DNA from: Flavobacteriales bacterium
GTDB taxonomy: Bacteria; Bacteroidota; Bacteroidia; Flavobacteriales_F; PHOS-HE28
Direction of reading: 5' to 3'
NCBI GenBank assembly: GCA_016717305.1
Contig: JADKFY010000028.1
Location: 1-64,000, forward strand
DNA: 64,000 nt
Shown here piece after piece: positions 9,875 to 17,422 of the stretch. The position numbers were made by a program, and so were the translations under genes. Every line of letters begins with the position of its first letter. The first letter of the stretch is position 1. Under the pieces are notes generated by a model that was not told the origin of the DNA, made no database searches, and saw nothing but the letters and a program-made list of their open reading frames with translations.

Positions 9875-10339
9875 ATGCTCGACTCCCTTCCGGACATCCT
9901 CTTCAGTGGTGGTTCGGCGGCCGAGACCAAGCGCATCGGTCGCACGGCCAAGGCCGGGCTCATCCGCAAAGTGCTGCAAGGCGTTTACACCAGCGACTTA
10001 CAAGGTCAAGATACTGACTTCATTCGCAGGCATTGGCAAGCCATTGTGGCGCACACCTACCCCGGTGCGTTGCTCTCCCACCGATCAGCAATGGAGTACC
10101 AGCCTAGCCCGGCCGGTTTCCTCTACCTCACTCATTCCTTCGATCGCGTGGTACGCTGGCCGGGACTTACGCTCAAGTTCACCAAGGGACCACCTGCCGG
10201 GGCTGGTGATCGTGCCTTGTTCGGTGCCTTGCATATTGCATCGGAAGAGCGGGCCTTGTTGGAGAACCTGCGCCATGCAAGGGTCTCCGAGGGCGAGCGT
10301 CGCACCTTGGAGCAGCCGCAGTGGAGGCCCGGATCCTGA
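9875..10339 (+). CDS. N-terminal AbiEi-like winged-helix part of a Fic-family protein
   Basis: Translation most likely starts at the ATG at 9875 (MLDSLPDILFSGGSAAETKR); a TTG 42 bases upstream is weaker. About 150 residues resemble the winged-helix/AbiEi-antitoxin-like region found at the N-terminus of a class of ~490-residue Fic proteins (KAGLIRKVLQGVYTSDL; PGALLSHRSAMEYQPSPAG; ERALLENLRHARVSEGERRT). The frame ends with out-of-frame codons after RRTLEQP. The natural continuation (VEARILRILDARGEA) is in the frame starting at 10321, so one base gained or lost near 10318 would restore a single 488-residue protein. The winged helix may give DNA binding and self-regulation (inference). Confidence 0.65.
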   Translation: MLDSLPDILFSGGSAAETKRIGRTAKAGLIRKVLQGVYTSDLQGQDTDFIRRHWQAIVAHTYPGALLSHRSAMEYQPSPAGFLYLTHSFDRVVRWPGLTLKFTKGPPAGAGDRALFGALHIASEERALLENLRHARVSEGERRTLEQPQWRPGS

Positions 10340-11340
10340 GGATCCTGGATGCGCGTGGCGAAGCGCACCTGAACACCTTGCGCGATACCGCACGCCTCCG
10401 GTCTACAGAGCTGGGCTTGCAGGGCGAGTTTGTACGCTTGGATCGGACCATCGGCGCCCTTCTGGCCACACACGATGCGAAAGGGCTGGCTTCACCGGTG
10501 GCAAAGGCACATGCCATGGGCGAGCCTTACGATGCACTGCGCATGGACCTGCTGGACAAACTGATCGTGGCCCTCAACCAGCATGTGTTCGCGATCAGGC
10601 CAGAGAAGACCCTTACGACAACTTCCTTCCTCGACCTGGCCTTCTTCGAGGGTTATTTCAGCAACTACATCGAGGGAACCGAGTTCGAGGTACAAGAGGC
10701 GGCGGATATCATCTTCCGTCATGCGGTGATCCCAAACCGTGCGGGCGACAGCCATGACATACGGGGCACGTTCGCGCTTTGCTCCGACCGTTTGGAGATG
10801 CAGCGGATCCCCAACAATGGGAGCGATCTCATCGACCTGTTGCGCTCCCGCCATGCCGTGTTGCTCGAAGGTCGTCCGGAGAAGCTACCGGGAGTATTCA
10901 AAGAGCGATCGAACCGCGCAGGGGACACCCACTTCGTGGAACCACGCATGGTACGGGGCACGTTGAACGTGGGCTATGAACGTATGGCCATGCTCGACGA
11001 CCCGGTGGCCCGCGCCTTGTACATGATGTTCCTTGTGAGCGAGGTGCATCCATTCAACGATGGCAATGGCCGCACCGCTCGGCTGATGATGAACGCCGAA
11101 TTGGCGCACGCCCGCCAGACCAAGATCCTCATCCCCACAGCCTACCGGGAAGACTATCTACTTGCCTTGAGAAGACTCTCGCGCCAACATGATCCTGTGC
11201 CTTTTATCCGGATGATGGAACGCGCACATGCATGGAGCCATTGGCTGGAGCCAAGCTCTTACGATCGGCTGCATGTGCAAATGTTGGAAAGCAACGCCTA
11301 CAAGGAGCCGGATACCGCCACGCTGCGTTGGCCGGATTGA
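10321..11340 (+). CDS. Fic-domain (AMP-transferase-type) protein, catalytic part
   Basis: This frame carries a complete Fic core: HPFNDGNGRTAR fits the HPFx[D/E]GNGR active-site motif whose His, Asp and Arg act in nucleotide transfer to a target hydroxyl. Upstream, SNYIEG fits the [S/T]xxxE[G/N] inhibitory helix motif of class II Fic proteins, so an autoinhibited enzyme is expected. The flap and C-terminal helices (LIPTAYREDYLLALRRLSRQ) are conserved. A GTG at 10321 could act as a start, but the region before the Fic core (ILDARGEAHLNTLRDTARLR) belongs with the preceding frame, so I read one protein split by a frameshift. Targets are unknown. No partner antitoxin gene is adjacent, consistent with in-cis inhibition. 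Confidence 0.85.
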   Translation: MEARILRILDARGEAHLNTLRDTARLRSTELGLQGEFVRLDRTIGALLATHDAKGLASPVAKAHAMGEPYDALRMDLLDKLIVALNQHVFAIRPEKTLTTTSFLDLAFFEGYFSNYIEGTEFEVQEAADIIFRHAVIPNRAGDSHDIRGTFALCSDRLEMQRIPNNGSDLIDLLRSRHAVLLEGRPEKLPGVFKERSNRAGDTHFVEPRMVRGTLNVGYERMAMLDDPVARALYMMFLVSEVHPFNDGNGRTARLMMNAELAHARQTKILIPTAYREDYLLALRRLSRQHDPVPFIRMMERAHAWSHWLEPSSYDRLHVQMLESNAYKEPDTATLRWPD

Positions 11341-11448
11341 CGGCCCCTTTCACGGCTGGTTGCAATGCGATCTCATTGAGCTCGGTATAGCGAAGCACAA
11401 TTGGTAAGGAAAACCCATAACCACCGAACCAATACGATCTTTGCAACC

Positions 11449-11907
11449 ATGAGCACGACGATCTCCGAAACCAAAACCATTCGCATAGTCAACAAGAGCC
11501 GCCACCCATTACCGGAGTACGCCACAACCCACAGCGCCGGCATGGACTTGCGCGCCAACTTGGACAAGTCCATCATCCTCGAACCCGGCCAACGCGCATT
11601 GATCCCCACTGGCCTCTTCATCGAACTGCCCGAAGGCACCGAAGCCCAGATCCGTCCACGCAGTGGTTTGTCGTTCAAGTACGGCATCACCGTATTGAAT
11701 TCACCGGGTACCATAGATGCCGACTACCGGGGCGAAGTAGGCGTACTGTTGATCAACTTGGGCGCGGCCGATTTTGAAGTGAAAGATGGCGAACGTGTAG
11801 CGCAAATGGTGATCGCAAACTATGTGCGTGTCGGTCTCGAGGAAGTTCCGGACCTTCGCGCCTCGGAACGCGGCGCAGGGGGCTTTGGCCATACCGGTGT
11901 CCGCTAA
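11449..11907 (+). CDS. dut: dUTP diphosphatase
   Basis: This trimeric cytoplasmic enzyme hydrolyses dUTP to dUMP and pyrophosphate, keeping uracil out of DNA and supplying dTMP synthesis. All five family motifs are present in order: SAGMDLRA, RPRSGLSFK, ITVLNSPGTIDADYRGE, GERVAQMVI and RGAGGFGHTG at the C-terminus. The length, 152 residues, is normal. I chose the ATG at 11449, preceded by ATACGATCTTTGC, a weak -7-like element very near the start, rather than the upstream GTG-type codon at 11401. It heads a + strand run with the nucleotidyltransferase 12 bases downstream. In related Bacteroidota dut is often beside a polysaccharide flippase gene; here the flippase lies about 20 kb away. Confidence 0.95.
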   Translation: MSTTISETKTIRIVNKSRHPLPEYATTHSAGMDLRANLDKSIILEPGQRALIPTGLFIELPEGTEAQIRPRSGLSFKYGITVLNSPGTIDADYRGEVGVLLINLGAADFEVKDGERVAQMVIANYVRVGLEEVPDLRASERGAGGFGHTGVR

Positions 11908-11919
11908 GGAATAAACTGC

Positions 11920-12927
11920 ATGAAGATCATTGTACCCATGGCCGGTATGGGCAAGCGGATGCGTCCGCACACCCACACCACCGCCAAGCCATTGCTGCCC
12001 ATTGCGGGCAAGCCCATTGTTCAACGTCTCGTGGAGGACCTTGCCGCCGTGGCTGGTGAGCCTGTGGAAGAAGTCGCCTTTGTGACCAACCCTGCTTTCG
12101 GGAAGAAAGTGGAGGATGAATTGATCGCCATAGCCATGGCGATCGGAGCCAAGGGAACGATCCATTACCAAGAGACCGCCTTGGGCACTGCCCATGCGAT
12201 ACTGTGTGCGCAAAGTGCATTGAGCGGTCGTGTCATCGTTGCCTTTGCTGATACGCTCTTCCGCGCCCAGTTGAAATTGGACACCGATTGCGACGGCGTG
12301 ATCTGGGTGAACAAGGTGGAAGATCCGAAACCATTCGGCGTGGTGAAGCTGGACGATAAAGGCATCATCACTGAGTTCATCGAAAAGCCGCAGACCTTCG
12401 TTAGTGATCTTGCCATTATCGGCATCTACTACTTCGCGGACGGTGAGTACTTGCGGAAGGAAATGCAGTTCTTGATCGACAACGACATCAAGGACAAGGG
12501 CGAATACCAGCTTACCAATGCCATGGAGAACATGAAGCAGAAGGGTGCTCGCTTCAAGGCCGGTAGTGTGGATGTGTGGATGGACTGCGGCAACAAGAAC
12601 GCCATGGTGGACACGAATACCAAGGTGCTCGGCTTTCTGAAGGATGATAAGGGCCTGGTAAGCAAGTCCCTGAAAAGCACCAATAGCGTGGTGATACCGC
12701 CCTGCTTTATCGGCGAGAACGTAACGCTGGTGAACAGCATCGTCGGTCCGAACGTTTCCATAGAGAGCGGGGCGGCGATCACCGGTAGCGTGGTGCGTAA
12801 TTCGATCCTTCGTGGCAGTACGCGTGTACAGGATTGCGTGATGGACAACAGCATGATCGGCGAACGAGCCATGGTTACCGGCACGGCGTTGGATGTGAGC
12901 ATGAGCGACGACAGCACATTGGGATGA
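11920..12927 (+). CDS. Sugar-phosphate nucleotidyltransferase
   Basis: The protein transfers a nucleotidyl group to a sugar 1-phosphate, making an NDP-sugar for envelope polysaccharide. The N-terminal NTP_transferase domain is clear: MKIIVPMAGMGKRMRPHTHT holds the GxGxRxxP nucleotide loop, with KPLLPIAGKP and ALGTAHAILCA after it. EFIEKP and DVWMDCGNKNAM are later active-site regions. From about residue 255 a left-handed beta-helix follows (SVVIPPCFIGENVTLVNSIV, then hexapeptide-like turns), as in bifunctional or regulated family members. Length, 335 residues, fits. Sugar and nucleotide specificity (glucose/dTTP versus mannose/GTP) cannot be read safely. It lies between dut and the TPR lipoprotein. 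Confidence 0.88.
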   Translation: MKIIVPMAGMGKRMRPHTHTTAKPLLPIAGKPIVQRLVEDLAAVAGEPVEEVAFVTNPAFGKKVEDELIAIAMAIGAKGTIHYQETALGTAHAILCAQSALSGRVIVAFADTLFRAQLKLDTDCDGVIWVNKVEDPKPFGVVKLDDKGIITEFIEKPQTFVSDLAIIGIYYFADGEYLRKEMQFLIDNDIKDKGEYQLTNAMENMKQKGARFKAGSVDVWMDCGNKNAMVDTNTKVLGFLKDDKGLVSKSLKSTNSVVIPPCFIGENVTLVNSIVGPNVSIESGAAITGSVVRNSILRGSTRVQDCVMDNSMIGERAMVTGTALDVSMSDDSTLG

Positions 12928-12932
12928 TCATA

Positions 12933-13130
12933 GGCAGGAAGAGTAAGCAGTTGGCAGGAGCAGGTGGCAACCGGCCGAATGCAGGAGCAGTTTGCAGGTT
13001 GCAGGAGCAGGTTGCAATGGCGCTTGCCAAGACCCATTGCCACCTGCCCATTGCCACCCGCCGACTGCCGTTTGCCACCTGTCACTTGCCCCTGCTTCCT
13101 GCCCTTTGCCTCCTGCTCGTACTCTTCGTA
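12933..13130. repeat. Imperfect inverted repeat made of GGCAG/TTGCAGG-type words
   Basis: The left half (about 12935-13016) consists of variants of GCAGTTGGCAGGAGCAGG. The right half (about 13030-13130) is built from the complementary words (TTGCCACCTGCC and relatives). The outer ends (GGAAGAGTAAGCAG versus CTGCTCGTACTCTTC) and inner ends (GGTTGCAATGG versus CCATTGCCACC) pair well. The element overlaps the start of the TPR lipoprotein gene, whose signal peptide is encoded by the right arm. It looks like a palindromic intergenic repeat taken into a gene start. Confidence 0.6.
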
Positions 13131-14858
13131 ACAGCATGCGGTGGGTCCAAACAGGCAACTACATCCGTTCCTGCGCATACCGAACCCGGCAGTGAGGTCC
13201 CTGCGGACGCTTCAGGCGATAAGAACGCTCAGACCATGCGGCTCTTCATGGAAGCGACCCAAGCGCGGCTCGGCGGAAAGATCCCCCAAGCCGTACAGCT
13301 CTACCAACAATGCCTCCGAGTGGATCCGAACAACAGCGCAAGCATGTTCGAATTGGCAAAGCTCTATCACCAGAACCAGAATTTCCCGCAAGCCTTGGAA
13401 ATGGGGAAAAAGGCAACAGCAATAGACAAGGAGAACATCTGGTACCGCTTCCTGCTCGCCGACCTGTACCAACAGAACGGCAATTCGACAGAGGCTGTCG
13501 AGGTGTACAAAGGCATCGTTCAGAAATGGCCCGACCGGTACGAGACCTACTTCGACTTGGCAAACACCTTGGCCTATGGTGGGAAGGTTGATGAAGCGAT
13601 CAAGGTCTATGCGGACATTGAAAAGAAGTTCGGGCTGAATGAGGAAGTGATCATGCAGGAATTCAGCATGCTTTCCAGTGCCGGCAAAATGCCCGAAGCA
13701 CAAGCGCTTGTTGAGCGCGCGATTGCGAACAACCCGGACGAGCCGCGCTACCAAGGGCTCTTGGCCGAACTCTACGACCAACAAGGCGAACACGAAAAGG
13801 CCTTGGAACAGTACAAGAAGACCTTGGCACTGGACCCCGGGAATAGCATGTTGCGCATCGCCTTGGCCGAGCACTATTACGCCAATGGCAAGATGGACGA
13901 GGCGTACAACGAATTGGGTGAAGCCTTCCTGGATCCCGATCTGGACATCGATGCCAAGATGCAAGTGTTGATCGGCTTCTTTGAAATGACCGACCGCGAA
14001 GGGGAAAAGCCCGGCGACCGTCCGGACCTGATCCGCCGTTCCTACGACCTGATCGAGAGTTTGGAAAAAGCACATCCCGAAAGCGGAAAACCGCATACCA
14101 TACACGGCGATTTTCTGCTGCGCGATGGAAAATTCGACGAGGCGCGAGAACAGTTCCGTACGGCCTTGGTCACTGAGAAGGATCGCTTCCCTATTCACAT
14201 GCAACTGTTGCAATTGGACCTCCAACTGAACGACCACGCGGCTTTGCACACCGATGCCGAAGAGACCATGAGCCTGTTCCCAACCGTGCCGGAGCCTTAC
14301 CTCTACAATGGCATCGCACTTTCCCAATTGGGCAAGCACGATGAGGCGATCGAAACCTTGGTCTTAGGCCGTGATCTGGTCGTGGACAATCCCCAACTCC
14401 TTTCCCAATTCTGGAGCAGCTTGGGCGATGCCTACAATACGGCGAAACAGTTTTCCGAATCGGACAAGGCCTACGATAAGGTCTTGGCCATGGATGCTGA
14501 CAACAGCAGCACCTTGAACAACTACGCCTACTACTTGAGCGAAAGGAACGAGCAATTGGACAAGGCCGAACGCATGAGCAAGCGCTCCTTGGAGCTCACT
14601 CCGAATGCAGCAACCTACATGGATACCTACGCATGGATCCTCTTCCGCCAGAAGAAGTACAGCGAAGCGCGCATCTGGATCGAAAAGGCCTTGGCGGCCG
14701 GTCCACCGGATGGCGTTGTGGTGGAGCATTACGGCGACATCCTCTTCGAATTGGGCGATACGGCCGGGGCCTTGGAGCAGTGGAACAAAGCGAAGACCCT
14801 TGGCGGCGGCGGCCCCCTGTTGGACCGAAAGATCAGCGAAGGGCTGCGGGTGGAATGA
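13017..14858 (+). CDS. TPR-repeat lipoprotein
   Basis: The ATG at 13017 gives a 36-residue hydrophobic, LP-rich leader ending in a lipobox (LFVTAC, then GGSKQ), so this is probably a periplasm-facing outer-membrane lipoprotein. About 540 residues of TPR units follow, spaced roughly 34 residues apart (for example LYQQCLRVDPNNSASMFELA; EQYKKTLALDPGNSMLRIAL; YDKVLAMDADNSSTLNNYAY). TPRs are protein-docking scaffolds; no enzymatic domain is seen. An alternative ATG at 12924 overlaps the preceding stop, but it would put 31 non-hydrophobic residues before the leader. The gene overlaps the DUF4292 gene by four bases (ATGA), so translation is coupled. Together with EnvC downstream this suggests an envelope-assembly operon (inference). 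Confidence 0.8.
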   Translation: MALAKTHCHLPIATRRLPFATCHLPLLPALCLLLVLFVTACGGSKQATTSVPAHTEPGSEVPADASGDKNAQTMRLFMEATQARLGGKIPQAVQLYQQCLRVDPNNSASMFELAKLYHQNQNFPQALEMGKKATAIDKENIWYRFLLADLYQQNGNSTEAVEVYKGIVQKWPDRYETYFDLANTLAYGGKVDEAIKVYADIEKKFGLNEEVIMQEFSMLSSAGKMPEAQALVERAIANNPDEPRYQGLLAELYDQQGEHEKALEQYKKTLALDPGNSMLRIALAEHYYANGKMDEAYNELGEAFLDPDLDIDAKMQVLIGFFEMTDREGEKPGDRPDLIRRSYDLIESLEKAHPESGKPHTIHGDFLLRDGKFDEAREQFRTALVTEKDRFPIHMQLLQLDLQLNDHAALHTDAEETMSLFPTVPEPYLYNGIALSQLGKHDEAIETLVLGRDLVVDNPQLLSQFWSSLGDAYNTAKQFSESDKAYDKVLAMDADNSSTLNNYAYYLSERNEQLDKAERMSKRSLELTPNAATYMDTYAWILFRQKKYSEARIWIEKALAAGPPDGVVVEHYGDILFELGDTAGALEQWNKAKTLGGGGPLLDRKISEGLRVE

Positions 14859-15745
14859 ACACCGGGAGCGCAGCGGTCCTGGTGCTCACGTTGCTCGCCG
14901 TTGCGGGCTGCAAGTCCCAAAGACCATTGGCGGACCTGAACAGGGACATCCCTGTTCGTTCTCCGGAGAAGTTGGTGGAGCGTCTGGTTGCGAGTGATAC
15001 GCTAGCAGGTCATTTCTATTCGGCCAAGGCCAATGTCCAGTTGGCATTACCGGCTGGCAATAAAAGCTTCAAGGCACAAGTGCGTTCGGTGCGCGATAGT
15101 GCGGCATGGATCAGCGTGATCCCAGCATTGGGCATAGAAATGGCACGCGTATTACTCACCACCGACAGCTTGAAGATGCTGGACAAACTTCACGACACTT
15201 ACTTTGTCGGGGATACCTTGGAGGCTGAGCGGAAATTCGGATTGCAACCTGACCTTTCGCTTTTGCAGGATGCACTCTTTGGAAGAGCCATCGGATTGCA
15301 GCCCAACGAGAAGTACAGGAGCGATCGTGAGAACGGCCAGTATGTGCTCACCAGCAAGGAGAAGCGCAAATTTGTAAGGGCCGCGGAGGATATTAGTCCG
15401 GGCGATACCTTGGCGAGCGATCGCGACATGAAGGAACGTCGGTTGGAACGCACACTGCGCAAGGCTGAAGAACGACAGTCGATCGTACTGCGCTATTGGA
15501 TAGAGCCGGATGCGTTCCGGGTAACCCGTGTGCAGATCGCCGATCTTATGAACGACCGGACCGCTGATGTACGATACGAAGAGTGGGGCGGGGCCGAAGA
15601 ACATTTCCTGCCAACACGGATCTCCATCACCCTAAGCGAACCGACCAGACAAGCCACGGGCACCATGGAGTTGTCGCGGATCAACCTGGAAGGTCCCATG
15701 TCCTTGAACTTCAGCGTTCCGGAGAAGTACACCCCTATGCCATGA
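14855..15745 (+). CDS. DUF4292 family lipoprotein
   Basis: The 296-residue protein starts with a lipoprotein signal (VLVLTLLAVAGC) and then the DUF4292 body (SDTLAGHFYSAKANVQLALP; DSAAWISVIPALGIEMARVL; DKLHDTYFVGD). DUF4292 proteins are Bacteroidota lipoproteins with a LolA/LolB-like look, and their precise job is not known. The C-terminal half has the repeated beta pattern expected of such folds (RIADVRY-type strands; ITLSEPTRQATGTMELSRIN). It shares ATGA overlaps with both neighbours, the TPR lipoprotein upstream and the EnvC-like gene downstream, so the three are almost certainly made as one unit. A role in outer-membrane lipoprotein or LPS handling is a guess from fold resemblance only. 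Confidence 0.85.
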   Translation: MNTGSAAVLVLTLLAVAGCKSQRPLADLNRDIPVRSPEKLVERLVASDTLAGHFYSAKANVQLALPAGNKSFKAQVRSVRDSAAWISVIPALGIEMARVLLTTDSLKMLDKLHDTYFVGDTLEAERKFGLQPDLSLLQDALFGRAIGLQPNEKYRSDRENGQYVLTSKEKRKFVRAAEDISPGDTLASDRDMKERRLERTLRKAEERQSIVLRYWIEPDAFRVTRVQIADLMNDRTADVRYEEWGGAEEHFLPTRISITLSEPTRQATGTMELSRINLEGPMSLNFSVPEKYTPMP

Positions 15746-17067
15746 ACAAGATGGACCTTGGATCGATCGGACCGCATCAAGTTCGCATCAATGCGGCTTT
15801 GCCCTCGGTACATCTATATCTTTTACGCTTTCCCCTTTCCACTCTGCGCGCCTCTGCTCCTCTGCGTCTCTGCGTTTTGCTTCTCTTTTCCCTCATTCTT
15901 CACTCCGCATTCTCCCAATCCCGCAAAGACCTTGAGAAGAAGCGCGCTTCACTGGACCAACAGATCCGCACCACGACGGCGTTGATCGACAAGGCCAAGA
16001 AGGACCAAAGCGTAACGCAGGAGCAATTACAGTTGCTCGAGAGCCAGATCCGTACACGGGAACAACTCATCCATACCATGAGCAGCGAGTTGCACCGGGT
16101 GGACCAGCACATCACCGAAGATGAGGACATGGTGGCTTCGTTGCAGAACGATCTGGTGGTACTGAAGGAAGAGTACGGTCGCATGTTGCAATTCGCCTAT
16201 CGCAACCGCAGTGCCTATGACCGGATGAGCTACCTGTTCGCCGCGGAAAGTTTCCAGCAAGCCTATAGACGCTCTCGTTATATGGCACAGATCGCGGAAC
16301 AACGCACCCGGCAAGCAGCACTGATCGAAGAGACCCGTGCCACCATTGATGCACGTTTGGAAGCGCTCAAGGAACAACGTACCGAGAAAAGCAAATTGGT
16401 GGGCCAGCAACAGGCCGAACGACAGAAGTTGAGCAGCGATAGGAGTGGGCAAGAATCGGCATTGAAGACCTTGAAGAAAGAAGAAGGCCGGTTACGGGAA
16501 ACCCAAAAGAAGCAAGAGAAACAGCGGCGCGATATCGACAGTGCCATCCGAAAGGCCATCGAGGCTGAACTGAAGCCGAAAACCACGGCCGCCGGTTCGT
16601 CAAAAGGCAAATTGGACCTGACCCTCACACCCGAGGCCAAGGAGTTGAACGCTGACTTCGAGAAGAACAAGGGCAAATTGCCGTGGCCCGTGGAGAAAGG
16701 GGTGATCACCAGTAGATTCGGAAAACAAGCACATCCGGTATTGCCCGGAATCGTGATCGAGAACAACGGCGTGGACATCACCACAGAGAAGGGCAGTAGC
16801 GTACGGGCCTTGTTCCGGGGCGAAGTGAGCAGCGTGATCGTGATACCTGGCGCAGGCAAAGCGGTCATCCTCAGTCACGGGGTGTACCGCACGGTATACA
16901 GCAACCTGCGTGAGACCAACGTAAGCAAAGGCGACAAGGTCGATACCAAACAGACCTTGGGCACTGTGCTCAATGACGATAACGGCTCCGTTGCCCACAT
17001 CGAACTTTGGAAGATCACGGCGGACGGGTTGGTGAAGGTTGATCCAGGGCCGTGGTTGTTCCGGTGA
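15742..17067 (+). CDS. EnvC-like murein hydrolase activator (LytM/M23 domain, degenerate)
   Basis: The start at 15742 overlaps the previous stop (ATGA). An unusually long N-terminal stretch precedes a signal segment (LCVLLLFSLILHSAFSQ). A long coiled coil (about residues 65-300, rich in Lys, Gln and Glu) leads to a C-terminal LytM/M23 domain from PWPVEKGVITSRFGKQAHPV to WKITADGLVKVDPGPWLFR. Key metal ligands of active M23 peptidases are missing: the HxxxD position reads ENNGVD and the terminal HxH position reads YSNL. This matches EnvC, a non-catalytic activator of amidases that split septal peptidoglycan. The coiled coil in EnvC binds FtsEX; whether the same holds here is inference. Confidence 0.87.
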   Translation: MNKMDLGSIGPHQVRINAALPSVHLYLLRFPLSTLRASAPLRLCVLLLFSLILHSAFSQSRKDLEKKRASLDQQIRTTTALIDKAKKDQSVTQEQLQLLESQIRTREQLIHTMSSELHRVDQHITEDEDMVASLQNDLVVLKEEYGRMLQFAYRNRSAYDRMSYLFAAESFQQAYRRSRYMAQIAEQRTRQAALIEETRATIDARLEALKEQRTEKSKLVGQQQAERQKLSSDRSGQESALKTLKKEEGRLRETQKKQEKQRRDIDSAIRKAIEAELKPKTTAAGSSKGKLDLTLTPEAKELNADFEKNKGKLPWPVEKGVITSRFGKQAHPVLPGIVIENNGVDITTEKGSSVRALFRGEVSSVIVIPGAGKAVILSHGVYRTVYSNLRETNVSKGDKVDTKQTLGTVLNDDNGSVAHIELWKITADGLVKVDPGPWLFR

Positions 17068-17193
17068 AAATTCAGACATCCGAACTGATCTTGACCCCAG
17101 TGGGGTTCGTACAACATTGAATTTCCTGCGTTCGGATATGCTCTTCGGCCCCTGTGGGTTCGCACAAAAGATCTCGATCATCCAGCGATCAAC

Positions 17194-17201
17194 TACCTTT
17201 G
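17194..17201 (+). promoter_or_regulatory. -7 promoter element for tatA
   Basis: TACCTTTG fits TAnnTTTG exactly and ends 16 bases before the tatA ATG, implying a leader of about ten bases. Confidence 0.6.
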
Positions 17202-17217
17202 GCGCAAACACCACCTC

Positions 17218-17412
17218 ATGCACGCATTCCCTCTTTCCATTCTCCTCGGCGTTATCGGCCCATGGCAGATCGTGCTCGTGGTGGTCGTGTTGTTGCTCCT
17301 GTTCGGCGGCAAGAAGATCCCTGAGCTCATGCGCGGCCTGGGCCAAGGCATGAAGGAGTTCAAAGACGCCAGCAAGGACGAGGGTAAAGCCAAGGACGAG
17401 TCCAAGCCTTAG
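17218..17412 (+). CDS. tatA: Twin-arginine translocase subunit TatA/TatE
   Basis: This 64-residue protein has the TatA plan: a short N-terminal membrane helix (IGPWQIVLVVVVLLLLFGG), a hinge, then an amphipathic helix (KKIPELMRGLGQGMKEFK) and a charged tail rich in Lys, Asp and Glu. TatA oligomers form the pore or weakening site through which folded twin-arginine substrates cross the inner membrane with TatC. No tatC is in the window. The gatA GTG start lies 10 bases downstream, so the two genes are probably co-transcribed, although their functions are unrelated. Confidence 0.92.
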   Translation: MHAFPLSILLGVIGPWQIVLVVVVLLLLFGGKKIPELMRGLGQGMKEFKDASKDEGKAKDESKP

Positions 17413-17422
17413 TTCTTTCGTC

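Noticed and set aside
9757..9969. A 70-codon minus-strand frame over the Fic promoter region.
   Set aside because: It lies mostly in the AT-richer gap and overlaps the Fic start; no family features.
10085..10517. Minus-strand frames of 102-113 codons across the Fic gene.
   Set aside because: They oppose a region with strong protein family resemblance on the plus strand and lack any of their own.
13212..14339. A 375-codon minus-strand frame across the TPR gene.
   Set aside because: It mirrors the TPR repeats on the plus strand, which have clear TPR consensus and a lipobox.
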